Shown: positions 8,903-20,351 of the stretch, piece by piece
Numbering within the stretch: position 1 is the stretch's first letter
How the letters are laid out: each line of letters starts with the position of its first letter
From: Streptomyces ardesiacus
GTDB taxonomy: Bacteria; Actinomycetota; Actinomycetes; Streptomycetales; Streptomycetaceae
Direction of reading: 5' to 3'
DNA: 64,000 bases
Assembly: GCF_003112575.1 (NCBI RefSeq)
Contig: NZ_BEWC01000008.1
Coordinates: 1-64,000, forward strand
Translations under genes and position numbers: made by a program
The notes under the pieces: generated by a model
Told to the model about the DNA's origin: nothing
Seen by the model: the letters and a program-made list of their open reading frames with translations, nothing else
The model's database searches: none

Positions 8903-10258
8903 GTGAGAACCGCGCCCACGATCCTGCATCTCGACATGGATGCCTTCTTCGCCTCGGTGGAGCAGGCGTCCAAGCCGAGCCTGCGCGGGAAGGCCGTGAT
9001 CGTGGGCGGACTGGGACCCCGCGGCGTGGTCGCCACCTGCTCCTACGAGGCGCGGGTGTTCGGGGTGCACTCCGCGATGCCGATGGGCCAGGCCCGCCGG
9101 CTCGCCCCCCACGCCGCGTACCTCGTGCCGCGCTTCGAGCTGTACCGGTCGATCAGCGAGCAGGTCATGCGGCTGCTGCGGGAGCTGTCGCCCCTGGTGG
9201 AGCCGCTGAGCCTGGACGAGGCCTTCGTCGACCTGGAGGCCGGGCGGGCGGCCTGGGACGCGGAGTCGGCGCGGCTGGCCGGGACGAGGCTGCGCGCGGA
9301 CATCCGCGCCGTCACCGGGCTCACCGGCTCCGTCGGGCTCGCCGCCTCGAAGATGCTCGCCAAGATCGCGTCCGAGGAGGCCAAGCCCGACGGGCTGGTC
9401 CTCATCCCGCCGGGGACGGAGCGGGCCATGCTGGAGCCGATGACCGTGCGGACGCTGCCCGGGGTGGGACCGGCCACGGGTGACCACCTGCGCCGGGCGG
9501 GGATCACCACGGTCGGCGAGATCGCCGAGGCGGGCGAGGACGAGCTGGTGCGGCTGCTGGGCAAGGCGCACGGGCACGCGCTGTACGCCATGGCGCTGGC
9601 GCGGGACGAGCGACCGGTGGTGGCCGAGCGGGAGACCAAGTCCGTCTCGGTCGAGGACACCTACGACGTGGACATCCACGACCGGGTGCGGGTCGGCGTC
9701 GAGGTGGGGCGGCTCGCGGACCGCTGCGTGCGGCGCCTGCGCGCCTCCGGTCTGTCCGGGCGGACCATCGTGCTCAAGGTGCGCAGGTACGACTTCTCGA
9801 CGCTGACACGCTCCGAGACGCTGCGCGGGCCCACCGACGACCCGGCGGTGGTCGCAGAGGCCGCGGCCAGGCTGCTGGACTCCGTGGACACCACGGGCGG
9901 CGTGCGGCTGCTTGGGGTGGGCGTCAGCGGGCTCGCCGACTACACGCAGGAGGACCTGTTCGCGCAGGCGGCGGGGGACCGGGCGGAGGAACCGGACCAG
10001 GGGCCCGAGACGGCCGAGCCCGTCGCGGAGCCCGCCCCCTCGCCCGCCGAGCGCCGCTGGCCGGCGGGGCACGACGTACGGCACGCCCGGCTCGGTCACG
10101 GGTGGGTGCAGGGCAGCGGCCTGGGGCGGGTCACCGTGCGGTTCGAGACGCCGTACTCCGGGGTCGGGCGGGTGCGGACGTTCCCGGTGGACGACCCGGA
10201 GCTGAGCCCGGCGGAGCCTCTCCCGCTGGTCGAGCCCGTGGGGCGGCCCGGCGGGTAG
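8903..10258 (+). CDS. dinB: DNA polymerase IV with C-terminal UvrD/PcrA-like Tudor domain
   Basis: A 451-residue Y-family polymerase for translesion synthesis. Catalytic acids are visible in DMDAFF (D11) and SLDEAF (D105, E106). Thumb, helix-hairpin-helix (VRTLPGVGPATGDHLRRAG) and little-finger regions follow. A beta-clamp motif QEDLF lies at 349-353. Most DinB proteins end here, but this one continues for about 98 residues: a Pro/Glu linker, then residues 385-435 with the pattern W-xx-G-x2-V-x-H-x3-G-x-G-x-V and VTVRFET, resembling the Tudor-like tail of UvrD/PcrA helicases that contacts RNA polymerase. GTG 8903 is chosen because the ATG at 8901 runs straight into a stop. No good ribosome binding site is seen, so it may be leaderless. 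Confidence 0.92.
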   Translation: MRTAPTILHLDMDAFFASVEQASKPSLRGKAVIVGGLGPRGVVATCSYEARVFGVHSAMPMGQARRLAPHAAYLVPRFELYRSISEQVMRLLRELSPLVEPLSLDEAFVDLEAGRAAWDAESARLAGTRLRADIRAVTGLTGSVGLAASKMLAKIASEEAKPDGLVLIPPGTERAMLEPMTVRTLPGVGPATGDHLRRAGITTVGEIAEAGEDELVRLLGKAHGHALYAMALARDERPVVAERETKSVSVEDTYDVDIHDRVRVGVEVGRLADRCVRRLRASGLSGRTIVLKVRRYDFSTLTRSETLRGPTDDPAVVAEAAARLLDSVDTTGGVRLLGVGVSGLADYTQEDLFAQAAGDRAEEPDQGPETAEPVAEPAPSPAERRWPAGHDVRHARLGHGWVQGSGLGRVTVRFETPYSGVGRVRTFPVDDPELSPAEPLPLVEPVGRPGG

Positions 10259-10270
10259 CGCGGGGCCGCG

Positions 10271-10648
10271 TCAGCCGTCGTCGTTGCCCTTGCCGGCCAG
10301 CTTGCCGAAGTCGTGGTCGGAGGGCGGGGGAGCGGCCGCGACGTCCAGGCCGTAGTGGTGGTAGAGCTGGAGTTCCTGCTCCGGCGAGAGGTGACGGCCG
10401 ACGCCGAAGTCGGGCGCCTCCTTGATCAGGGACCGGTCGAAGGGCACGCGCAGGGTGCCGTCGACCAGCTCGCTGGGCTCCAGGGGGACGAAGGCGTCCC
10501 GGCTGAAGAGGCCGGTCCGTATCGCCGCCCACTCGGGGACGCCGGTGGCGTCGTCGAGGTAGACCTCGTCCACGGTGCCGATCCTGGCGCCGTCGCGGTC
10601 GAACGCCTTGCGGCCGATCAGGTTCCGCGGATCAATGTCAGTACGCAC
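10271..10648 (-). CDS. PRC-barrel domain protein
   Basis: A 125-residue cytoplasmic protein whose first 90 residues form a PRC-barrel fold (LIGRKAFDRDGARIGTVDEVY). PRC barrels occur in RimM and photosynthetic reaction-centre H subunits and bind proteins or ribosomal parts. The C-terminus has HLSPEQELQLYHHYGL and ends in charged residues. The GTG at 10648 follows GGAGGG with a five-base gap, which decides against longer 5' extensions. It converges with the dinB gene twelve bases away. No function is assigned; such proteins are often stress-induced in streptomycetes. Confidence 0.85.
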   Translation of the reverse strand: MRTDIDPRNLIGRKAFDRDGARIGTVDEVYLDDATGVPEWAAIRTGLFSRDAFVPLEPSELVDGTLRVPFDRSLIKEAPDFGVGRHLSPEQELQLYHHYGLDVAAAPPPSDHDFGKLAGKGNDDG

Positions 10649-10805
10649 GGGGCCCTCCACTTGATCGCACCACTGGGCCGCACTGGGGTCGCACACCAGC
10701 CGCCTAATCATCCGTAAGTACTACAAAAGAGCACATGTGGCCGGTCGGCCACTCGAGGTCCGTGGGAGTACGTCGCTGGTACGCTGGCAAACGGCTGCTG
10801 ACCCC

Positions 10806-11010
10806 GCGCGGGAGAGTCCTCCGGACACCACCGGAGGCGCCGAAGGAGCAAATCCTCCCCGGAATCTCTCAGGCTCACGTACCGCACGGACGAGGTCACT
10901 CTGGAAAGCAGGGCGGGTGTCGACGGCTTCCGCTCTCACCGACGGTGAAAACCGGGACAGCCCCAGGGCTCGACCGGTGAAGCTCTCAGGTTGAGATGAC
11001 AGAGGGGGAG
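10806..11010 (+). promoter_or_regulatory. Tandem glycine riboswitch (two aptamers)
   Basis: The leader of gcvP holds two glycine aptamers. The first (about 10806-10894) shows CGGGAGAGTCC, GCGCCGAAGGAGCAAATCC and GGAATCTCTCAGG. The second (about 10897-11010) shows ACTCTGGAAAGCAGGG, CACCGACGGTGAAAACC and AGCTCTCAGG ending in GATGACAGAGGGGG. A TACGCT -10 box at 10780-10785 lies a short distance upstream. Glycine binding is expected to turn on gcvP expression. Confidence 0.93.
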
Positions 11011-11071
11011 GCCGTCCGGGTACCCGCGCCGTGGTGCCCCTCGAAGGTCGTCAGACCAGGAGGCCTCCGCA

Positions 11072-13957
<2,886 letters not shown>

Positions 13958-13976
13958 GTCCGGTCCGCGCAAGCGG

Positions 13977-14021
13977 GAGAGGCTCCGTCCGGCACCCTGG
14001 GGGTGCCGGACGGAGCCTCTC
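13977..14021. terminator. Bidirectional terminator between gcvP and the molbindin gene
   Basis: Perfect twenty-base arms (13977-13996 and 14002-14021) around a five-base loop between two convergent genes. Confidence 0.9.
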
Positions 14022-14027
14022 GGCGTC

Positions 14028-14447
14028 TCACGCCGTGGCGAGCGACACCTCCGTCGACTTGATCAGCGCGACGACAGGGACACCCACGGACAGCGCCAGG
14101 TCGTCGGCGGCCTGCCGGGTGACGGCGGCGGTCAGCTCGGCACCCTCGACCGCGACCGTGACGGCGGCCATCGCGGGGCCGGTGGTGAGGGCGGTGACCG
14201 TGCCCGGCAGCCGGTTGCGGATGGACAGGCCCTCGACGCGCCCGGTGGCCAGGGCCACCTCCGTGGACTTCACCAGGGCACGCACGGCGGCGCCGGGGGA
14301 GAGGGCGAGGTCGTCGGCGGACTCCCGGGTGATCGCGGCGGTGACGTCCTGGCCGCCGGTGAGACGGACCCGGACCGTCGCCATGGCCTCGCCCGGGGTG
14401 ACGGCAGTGACGGTGCCGGGGAGCTGGTTGCGGATGGACAGGCTCAT
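14028..14447 (-). CDS. Molbindin: two tandem TOBE/Mop domains
   Basis: A 139-residue protein made of two Mop repeats of about 68 residues, each starting LSIRN(Q/R)LPGTVTA and ending KSTEVxLATx. Free-standing di-Mop proteins oligomerise and bind molybdate or tungstate, acting as a store or buffer for molybdenum cofactor synthesis. The ATG at 14447 sits six bases behind a TACGGT box, so the mRNA is leaderless; longer upstream frames are not supported. No molybdate transporter or cofactor gene is adjacent. Confidence 0.9.
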   Translation of the reverse strand: MSLSIRNQLPGTVTAVTPGEAMATVRVRLTGGQDVTAAITRESADDLALSPGAAVRALVKSTEVALATGRVEGLSIRNRLPGTVTALTTGPAMAAVTVAVEGAELTAAVTRQAADDLALSVGVPVVALIKSTEVSLATA

Positions 14448-14453
14448 GGGGGC

Positions 14454-14459
14454 ACCGTA
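14454..14459 (-). promoter_or_regulatory. -10 box TACGGT for the leaderless molbindin gene
   Basis: On the minus strand TACGGT ends six bases before the ATG at 14447. Confidence 0.6.
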
Positions 14460-14700
14460 GCCCGGTCGAGGCGTTGCGCCGGGTATGCGAGGGTCCAGGT
14501 GGATGCGTGCGCCGGGAAGGGCGCCGGGAGCGGTGCGGTCGTGTGGCCCGGAGGCCGGGTCGTGTCGACAGGCGCATGTGGTGACTTCCCGCGTTCCCGC
14601 GCAGCCTGCCCGGGCATGCGTGAGGGCCGGTGCGCGGTCGTGGCCGCGGGCCGGCCCCGTGGGGTGGTGGGCGTGGGGTGTCACACGCCCCGGTCCGGGC

Positions 14701-14904
14701 TCAGGCGGCGGTCGTCAGACCCGCGCCGACGGGACGGTGCGGGGCGATGACCTGACCGTCCGGCAGGAGCTCACCGGTGTCCTCGAAGAGGACGACGCCG
14801 TTGCACAGCAGGCTCCACCCCTGCTCCGGGTGGTGCGCCACGAGACGGGCGGACTCCCGGTCGGCGGAGACGGCTGACGGGCACGGTGGCTGGTGCTGGC
14901 ACAT
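14701..14904 (-). CDS. Small DUF5999-family protein
   Basis: A 67-residue protein beginning MCQHQPPCPSA, followed by the conserved ARLVAHHPEQGWSLLCNGVVLFEDTGELLP core. It belongs to a small Streptomyces family of unknown function (DUF5999, recognised from memory). Three Cys and several His residues could bind metal, but this is untested. A PQLP-type tail closes it. ATG 14904 is chosen over the longer frame because the family begins there; the ribosome binding site (GAGAG) is weak. It stands alone between convergent and divergent neighbours. Confidence 0.78.
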   Translation of the reverse strand: MCQHQPPCPSAVSADRESARLVAHHPEQGWSLLCNGVVLFEDTGELLPDGQVIAPHRPVGAGLTTAA

Positions 14905-15185
14905 GGATGGGGTCTCTCGGTCTGTGATGACGGGTGAATTCGCTGTCTTGTCCGTACCGCGGCGTGAAGCCTCGTTCATGTCCGCCCCCCGTTTCGAGTC
15001 GGTCCGAACCCAGTGTTGCCCCATGGGCGTCGTTCCGCAGGTATTTCGCGGCACCGCTTCTCACAGGTTCATGACGCGTCACCCGCGCGGGCGGTTCAGC
15101 CCAACTGCACTGTCCCTTCGGATGGTTCGGCATGGCCGATTGGGGCTAGTCCGCGCGGGTGGCGGGCCGGCGGCGACGGGCCGGG

Positions 15186-15770
15186 TCAGGCGGGAGACCC
15201 CAGCAGCCGCGTCGGCTTCATCCGGTGCGTGAGGACCGGCAGCAGCTCGGCGACCCGGTGCGGCAGGTGGGCCGCGATCCCCGGCGGGGCCGGCGCCAGC
15301 GGCACCAGCAGGTCGGTGGCCGCGGGGTGCCCGGCGGCGGGGTCCGCGGCGCAGTCGCCGTGCAGCCACAGCGTGAGCATGTACAGCTCGGGCACCGACA
15401 GCAGGCGCGGCTGGTACGGCTGGGGCAGCGCCTCGGCCTGCCGCAGCGCGCGCTCGGTCGAGGTGACGTAGGGACCCTCGAAGAAGTGCGAGAAGGCCCA
15501 GCCGTCGGCGGTCAGCCGCGTCTCCGCCGCCGCCACCACCAGGTCCGCGCGCCGGATGTGGAACCGCCACCCGGTCAGCCGCGTCGCCGTCGTGCCGTCC
15601 GCCGCGACCCGGTCGAGGACGTGCACGGGCAACGGCAGTTCCGGTGTGGCGGGGCCCTGGGCGCCGAGCAGGGCGGGGGTCCGGGCCTCACGGACCGCGG
15701 TGGGCGAGGAGAGGGCGGTGAGGACGGAGCGCAGGGCGGGCGCGGGGGCCTGGGAAACACGCAGGGGCAT
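15186..15770 (-). CDS. Conserved hypothetical protein
   Basis: A 194-residue, mostly soluble protein that I do not recognise. It has a mixed alpha/beta pattern with no signal peptide or transmembrane helix, a central TGWRFHIRRADLVVAAAET stretch and a C-terminal LTHRMKPTRLLG. ATG 15770 follows GAGAGGCG and is favoured over a start 22 codons upstream. The 5' side faces an unusually A+T-rich intergenic region of about 550 bases. Codon use is typical of the neighbourhood. Confidence 0.6.
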   Translation of the reverse strand: MPLRVSQAPAPALRSVLTALSSPTAVREARTPALLGAQGPATPELPLPVHVLDRVAADGTTATRLTGWRFHIRRADLVVAAAETRLTADGWAFSHFFEGPYVTSTERALRQAEALPQPYQPRLLSVPELYMLTLWLHGDCAADPAAGHPAATDLLVPLAPAPPGIAAHLPHRVAELLPVLTHRMKPTRLLGSPA

Positions 15771-16322
15771 GGTGGGTCGCCTCTCATTCGAAGGCACGGT
15801 GGCGCGAGGGCGGGGCGGACGACGCTGTCGGCTCACAGGGTTGGGAGAGGCAGGGGCCGTGGCCTGGAAACGAGAGGGGGAGAGGTCTGCCGCGCGTCAG
15901 CTCGACGGCGGGAACCTTCGACCGTGGGCGCCGGTCCACTGCCTGTCCGCGGAGTTTATACGACATGTGTTCAGACTGTGTTTCGGCTAGCCGATTCCGG
16001 TAACCAGTACAAGGTTGAACTCGGCCGTCGATATGCGGGAATCCTCCGGATTCCGGACCAGGTGTACGGCGATGACCTCGGGGAATGTTCACCGAGCGGT
16101 CGGCCTATTGTCGTCGGCGTTTTTCACGACTTGCCGGCCGGGAAAACTGCTCGACTGCCATGCCCGGTGAATGTGCCACCGGTCACATCGGCACAGACTA
16201 GCGGCTGCCGGGCCGGCGCGGGGACGTTATCGATCGCTTCGGCTGGGCATCATCCCACCTGACCGGCGGCCGGGCAGCGGCGGCCGGATCTTCCACACAT
16301 CGCTCCGAGAAGGGACTCTTCC
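15771..16322. other. A+T-enriched intergenic region between divergent genes
   Basis: No gene is supported in these 552 bases. Base composition is clearly less G+C-rich than the flanks, especially 15950-16200. It holds a perfect inverted repeat GGAATCC-TCC-GGATTCC at 16038-16054 and a looser one, TGTGCC ... GGCACA, around 16172-16195. It probably carries the promoters and operators of the two divergent flanking genes. Confidence 0.5.
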
Positions 16323-17852
16323 ATGGGGGAGAAGGTCGTGGCGGGTCAGTTCGACCTGTCCGATCGCCAGCGCTACCGCGAGAAGCTCCAGCGGTGCCTG
16401 ACGGGCCTGGAGCGACTTCTGGCGGAGAAGCGGTTCGACCGCCCGAAGAACCTGATGGGGCTGGAGATCGAATTGAATCTCGTCGGTGCAGACGGGATGC
16501 CGAAAATGTTGAATGCGCAAGTCCTCGAACGCATCGCGAGCCGTGACTTCCAGACGGAACTGGCCATGTTCAACCTGGAGGTCAACATAGCCCCCCACCG
16601 CCTGGGGGACCGGGTATTCGACCGGCTCGCGGAGGAGATCCGTACGTCATTGGCATATGCGGACCGCAAGGCCGGGGAGGTGGACGCGGGAATCGCGATG
16701 ATCGGTATTCTGCCGACGCTGGACCGGGACGACCTCGTCTCTTCCAACCTCTCCGCCGTCGACCGCTACGCCCTGCTGAACGAACAGATCGTGGCCGCCC
16801 GGGGGGAGGACTTCACCCTCGACATCGAGGGCGTCGAGCGCCTGACCTGCACCTCGAAGTCCATCGCCCCCGAGGCCGCCTGCACCTCCGTGCAACTGCA
16901 CCTCCAGGTCACCCCCGACCGTTTCGCCGACGTGTGGAACGCGGCGCAGGCCGTCACCGCCGCGCAGATCGCCCTCGGCGCCAACGCGCCCTTCCTCTTC
17001 GGCCGCGAACTGTGGCGCGAGTCGCGGCCCCCGCTGTTCCAGCAGTCCACCGACACGCGCCCGCCCGAACTCCAGGCCCAGGGCGTGCGGCCGCGCACCT
17101 GGTTCGGGGAGCGGTGGGTGACCTCGGCGTACGACCTCTTCGAGGAGAACCGGCGCTATTTCCCGGCGCTCCTGCCGATCTGCGACGACGAGGACCCGCT
17201 GGACGTCCTCGACGCGGGCGGGGTGCCCTCGCTCTCCGAACTCGTCCTGCACAACGGCACCGTCTACCGCTGGAACCGCCCCGTCTACGACATCGCCGAC
17301 GGCGTCCCCCACCTGCGCGTGGAGAACCGGGTCCTGCCCGCGGGCCCCACCGTCACGGACGTCATCGCCAACGCCGCCTTCTACTACGGGGTCGTGCGCG
17401 CACTCGCCGACGAGCCCCGGCCGGTGTGGACCCGGCTGCCCTTCGAGGCCGCCGCCGCCAACTTCGAGGCCGCCTGCCGCCACGGCATCGACGCCCGCTT
17501 CGAGTGGCCACGGCGCGGCCGCCTCGGCGGCACCACCGAGGTCGACGCCGCCGTCCTCGTACGCGACGAACTGCTGCCGCTCGCCGAGGCGGGTCTCGAC
17601 GCGTGGGGCGTGGAGCCCGCCGACCGCGACTTCTACCTCGGCGTGATCGACGAGCGGTGCCGGCGCCGGGTCAACGGCGCCTCCTGGCAGGCCGCCACGT
17701 TCCACCGGGCGCTGGAGGCGGGCCGGTCCCGCGAGGCCGCGCTGGCCGCCACGACCCGCCGCTACGTCGAGCTGATGCGCGAGGGCGACCCCGTGCACCT
17801 GTGGCCGGTGGGCCTGCCCGAGCCGGATGCGGAGCGGGTGCCGGTGAGCTGA
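16323..17852 (+). CDS. Glutamate-cysteine ligase family protein (GCS2)
   Basis: A 509-residue soluble enzyme of the carboxylate-amine ligase GCS2 family, with GLEIELNLV near residue 42 (the acidic metal residues), NLEVNIAPH at about 87-95 and an RVENRVLPAGPT motif at about 334-345. The family makes gamma-glutamyl-cysteine or related amides using ATP. Streptomycetes use mycothiol rather than glutathione, so the product may feed ergothioneine or another thiol, or the enzyme may accept another amine. ATG 16323 has GAAGGGA upstream. No other thiol gene is close. Confidence 0.8.
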   Translation: MGEKVVAGQFDLSDRQRYREKLQRCLTGLERLLAEKRFDRPKNLMGLEIELNLVGADGMPKMLNAQVLERIASRDFQTELAMFNLEVNIAPHRLGDRVFDRLAEEIRTSLAYADRKAGEVDAGIAMIGILPTLDRDDLVSSNLSAVDRYALLNEQIVAARGEDFTLDIEGVERLTCTSKSIAPEAACTSVQLHLQVTPDRFADVWNAAQAVTAAQIALGANAPFLFGRELWRESRPPLFQQSTDTRPPELQAQGVRPRTWFGERWVTSAYDLFEENRRYFPALLPICDDEDPLDVLDAGGVPSLSELVLHNGTVYRWNRPVYDIADGVPHLRVENRVLPAGPTVTDVIANAAFYYGVVRALADEPRPVWTRLPFEAAAANFEAACRHGIDARFEWPRRGRLGGTTEVDAAVLVRDELLPLAEAGLDAWGVEPADRDFYLGVIDERCRRRVNGASWQAATFHRALEAGRSREAALAATTRRYVELMREGDPVHLWPVGLPEPDAERVPVS

Positions 17853-17957
17853 CCGCCGCCGCGCCCCGCGCCACCCGCCGTGCCCGCCCCGCCCCCGCCG
17901 CGCGCCGCCCCATACTGATCGGGCAAGCTGTGACGTCCCAGCAGGAGGCAGGTGTGC

Positions 17958-18785
17958 ATGGCGGAGGCGGGCCCGGTGGACGACGCGATCCCTCAGAAGC
18001 GACCCGACGAGCGGTCCTGGCACGAGGGGCGGCTCCCGCGGCGGATCCTGCGGGACGAGACGCTGCTCGTCCTCGCGCTCTCGCTCGGCGCGAGCGGCGT
18101 GTCCGCCCTCATCAGCTTCATCGGCTCGGTCACCCGGCCCGGCGGGCTCAAGGACCAGGCGGCCACGCTCAACGCCTCCGCGGCGCCCGGCCGTCCCTGG
18201 CTCGACCTGGCCTGGCAGCTCTTCGGGATCACCACGGCACTCGTCCCGGTCGCCCTCGTCGCGCACTTCCTGCTGCGTGAGGGGCGCAGCCTGCGCACCC
18301 TCGGCTTCGACCGCAGCCGCCCGTGGCCGGACCTGGGACGCGGGGCCGCCGTCGCCGCCGTCATCGGCAGCACCGGCATCGCCTTCTACCTCGCCGCCCG
18401 CGGCCTCGGCTTCAACCTCACCGTGGTGCCCGAGGCCTTGCCCGAGGTGTGGTGGAAGTACCCCGTCCTGATCCTCTCCGCGGTGCAGAACTCCGTCCTG
18501 GAGGAGGTCATCGTCGTCGGCTACCTGCTGCGCCGGCTCGACCAGCTCGGCTGGGGCGCGGGCGCCTCGCTGGCGGCCAGTTCGGTGCTGCGCGGGTCGT
18601 ACCACCTCTACCAGGGGATCGGCGGGTTCGTCGGGAACATGGTGATGGGCGTCGTCTTCGTCCACCTCTACCGCCGCTGGGGGCGGGTGGGTCCGCTGGT
18701 GGTGGCGCACTCGCTGCTCGACATCGGAGCCTTCGTCGGCTACGGCCTGCTGGCGGGGAAGGTGGGCTGGCTCCCGACGGCATGA
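17958..18785 (+). CDS. CPBP-family intramembrane protease-like protein
   Basis: About 275 residues with seven or eight hydrophobic segments. The CPBP (Abi) motifs can be followed: an EE pair in SVLEEVIVVGYL, an H in GSYHLYQG and an H-x3-D in VVAHSLLD. The first motif normally reads EExxxR; here the Arg is replaced by Gly, so it may be a variant or non-proteolytic member. Relatives cut prenylated proteins, process bacteriocins or act as membrane scaffolds. ATG 17958 lies nine bases from AGGAGG; the GTG at 17952 is too close. It stands alone, converging with phzF. Confidence 0.82.
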   Translation: MAEAGPVDDAIPQKRPDERSWHEGRLPRRILRDETLLVLALSLGASGVSALISFIGSVTRPGGLKDQAATLNASAAPGRPWLDLAWQLFGITTALVPVALVAHFLLREGRSLRTLGFDRSRPWPDLGRGAAVAAVIGSTGIAFYLAARGLGFNLTVVPEALPEVWWKYPVLILSAVQNSVLEEVIVVGYLLRRLDQLGWGAGASLAASSVLRGSYHLYQGIGGFVGNMVMGVVFVHLYRRWGRVGPLVVAHSLLDIGAFVGYGLLAGKVGWLPTA

Positions 18786-18810
18786 CCGCCGGGGCCCGCG
18801 TCCGCACCGG

Positions 18811-19620
18811 TCAGGCCAGCAGCTCGCCCTCGATCACCGTCACCGCCCGGCCGCTCAGCAGCGTGCGCCCGCCGCGCAGCTCCGTGCGCACCAGACCGGA
18901 GCGGGAGGACGCCTGGAGCCCGGTGAGGTCCGGGCGGCCCAGACGCTCGGACCAGAAGGGCGCCAGCGCCGTGTGGGCGCTGCCGGTGACGGGGTCCTCG
19001 TCGATGCCGACGTTGGGGAAGAAGCAGCGGGAGACGTAGTCGTAGCCACGGGAGGGGTCCTGCGCGGGGGCGGTGGCGATGACACCGCGCTCGGAGTGGG
19101 AGGCCAGGGCCTTCAGATCCGGTGCCAGGGCGCGGACCGTGTCCTCGTCGGCGACCTCCACCAGCAGGTCCCGGATGTTCGGCCCGGTGTCCAGGACGGT
19201 GAGCGGCTCGGCGCCCAGGGCCTCGGCGACGCCCGCCGGGGCCTCGACCGGGGTGAGCGGCGCGGTGGGGAAGTCCAGGGTGACCGAGCCGTCCTCGCGG
19301 GGTGTCGCGGTCAGGACGCCGCTGCGGGTGGCGAACCGCACCGGCCCCTCGTGGGCGCCGGTGCTGTGCAGGACGTGGGCCGTGGCGAGGGTCGCGTGGC
19401 CGCACATCGCCACCTCGGTGGCCGGCGTGAACCAGCGCAGCGCCCAGTCGGCCTCGCCGCCCGGGGGCAGCCGGTGGGCGAACGCCGTCTCGGAGTGGTT
19501 GACCTCCAGGGCGACCCGCTGGAGCCGGTCGTCGTCGGGGAAGGCGTCGAGGAGCAGGACTCCGGCGGGGTTGCCGGCGAAGGGCCGGTCGGTGAAGGCG
19601 TCGACGATTCGGATGCGCAT
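18811..19620 (-). CDS. PhzF-family isomerase/epimerase
   Basis: A 269-residue protein with the diaminopimelate-epimerase-like fold: an IVDAFTDRPFAGNPAG start, the catalytic Glu in the NHSETAF motif (about residue 44), and the conserved FTPATEVAMCGHATLA and DEDPVTGSAHTAL segments. PhzF in phenazine pathways isomerises trans-2,3-dihydro-3-hydroxyanthranilate, but no phenazine gene is near, so this is a family member of unknown substrate. The start at 19620 sits six bases behind TAGCGT, a leaderless arrangement. Confidence 0.9.
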   Translation of the reverse strand: MRIRIVDAFTDRPFAGNPAGVLLLDAFPDDDRLQRVALEVNHSETAFAHRLPPGGEADWALRWFTPATEVAMCGHATLATAHVLHSTGAHEGPVRFATRSGVLTATPREDGSVTLDFPTAPLTPVEAPAGVAEALGAEPLTVLDTGPNIRDLLVEVADEDTVRALAPDLKALASHSERGVIATAPAQDPSRGYDYVSRCFFPNVGIDEDPVTGSAHTALAPFWSERLGRPDLTGLQASSRSGLVRTELRGGRTLLSGRAVTVIEGELLA

Positions 19621-19626
19621 GCACCG

Positions 19627-19632
19627 ACGCTA
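19627..19632 (-). promoter_or_regulatory. -10 box TAGCGT for the leaderless phzF gene
   Basis: Minus-strand TAGCGT ends six bases before the ATG at 19620. Confidence 0.6.
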
Positions 19633-19715
19633 GGGCCGTGCGGAGCGGCGCACCAAGGCCAATCGCGCGGTACTGGACCGATTTCGGCGGCGGCCCGGGG
19701 CGCCCGCGTCCCCGG

Positions 19716-20351
19716 TCAGCGGCGGATCAGCCCGAGGGAGGTCGCGGCGGCGACGGCCGCGGTGCGCGAGTCGACGCCGAGCTTGGCGTAGACGCGGGCG
19801 AGGTGGGACTTGACGGTGCCCTCGGTGAGGTGGAGGCGGTGACCGACGGCCTGGTTGGACAGGCCGCCGGCCACCAGGGCCAGGACCTCGGTCTCGCGAC
19901 GGGTCAGGGTGGTGCCGGGAGTGCGCAGCCGGTTCATGAGCCGGTCGGCGACCGCGGGGGCGAGCGCGGTGCGGCCGGCGGCGGCCGTGCGCACCGCCTC
20001 GGCCAGGTCCTCGGGCGGGGCGTCCTTGAGGAGGTAGCCGGTGGCGCCGGCCTCGATGGCGGGCAGGGTGTCGGCGTCGGAGTCGTACGTCGTGACGATC
20101 AGCACGCGCGGGGCCTCGGGGCGGGCGGCGATGGCGGCGGTGGCCTCGGCGCCGTTCATGCCCCCGCCGAACTGCAGGTCCATCAGCACGACGTCGATGT
20201 CGCCGACCGCGGCGCGGGCGACCGCCTCCTCGGCGGTGGCGGCCTCGGCGGCCACCTCGATGCCCGGCTCGGTCTCCAGGACGGCGCGCAGCCCGGCCCG
20301 CACCACGGGGTGGTCGTCGGCCAGGAGCAGGCGGATGGGGGTGTCGGTCAC
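19716..20351 (-). CDS. NarL/LuxR-type response regulator
   Basis: A 211-residue regulator: receiver domain with acidic pocket D12-D13, phosphoacceptor D58 (VVLMDLQ) and the K of LLKDAPPEDL, then a LuxR helix-turn-helix (LTRRETEVLALVAGGLSNQA). The GTG at 20351 overlaps the kinase stop by four bases, so the two are translationally coupled. The likely target is the ABC transporter gene pair transcribed divergently from the kinase. Confidence 0.93.
   Translation of the reverse strand: MTDTPIRLLLADDHPVVRAGLRAVLETEPGIEVAAEAATAEEAVARAAVGDIDVVLMDLQFGGGMNGAEATAAIAARPEAPRVLIVTTYDSDADTLPAIEAGATGYLLKDAPPEDLAEAVRTAAAGRTALAPAVADRLMNRLRTPGTTLTRRETEVLALVAGGLSNQAVGHRLHLTEGTVKSHLARVYAKLGVDSRTAAVAAATSLGLIRR

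Noticed and set aside
18811..19620. Phenazine biosynthesis from the PhzF match
   Set aside because: No other phz gene is near; PhzF is a broad isomerase family.
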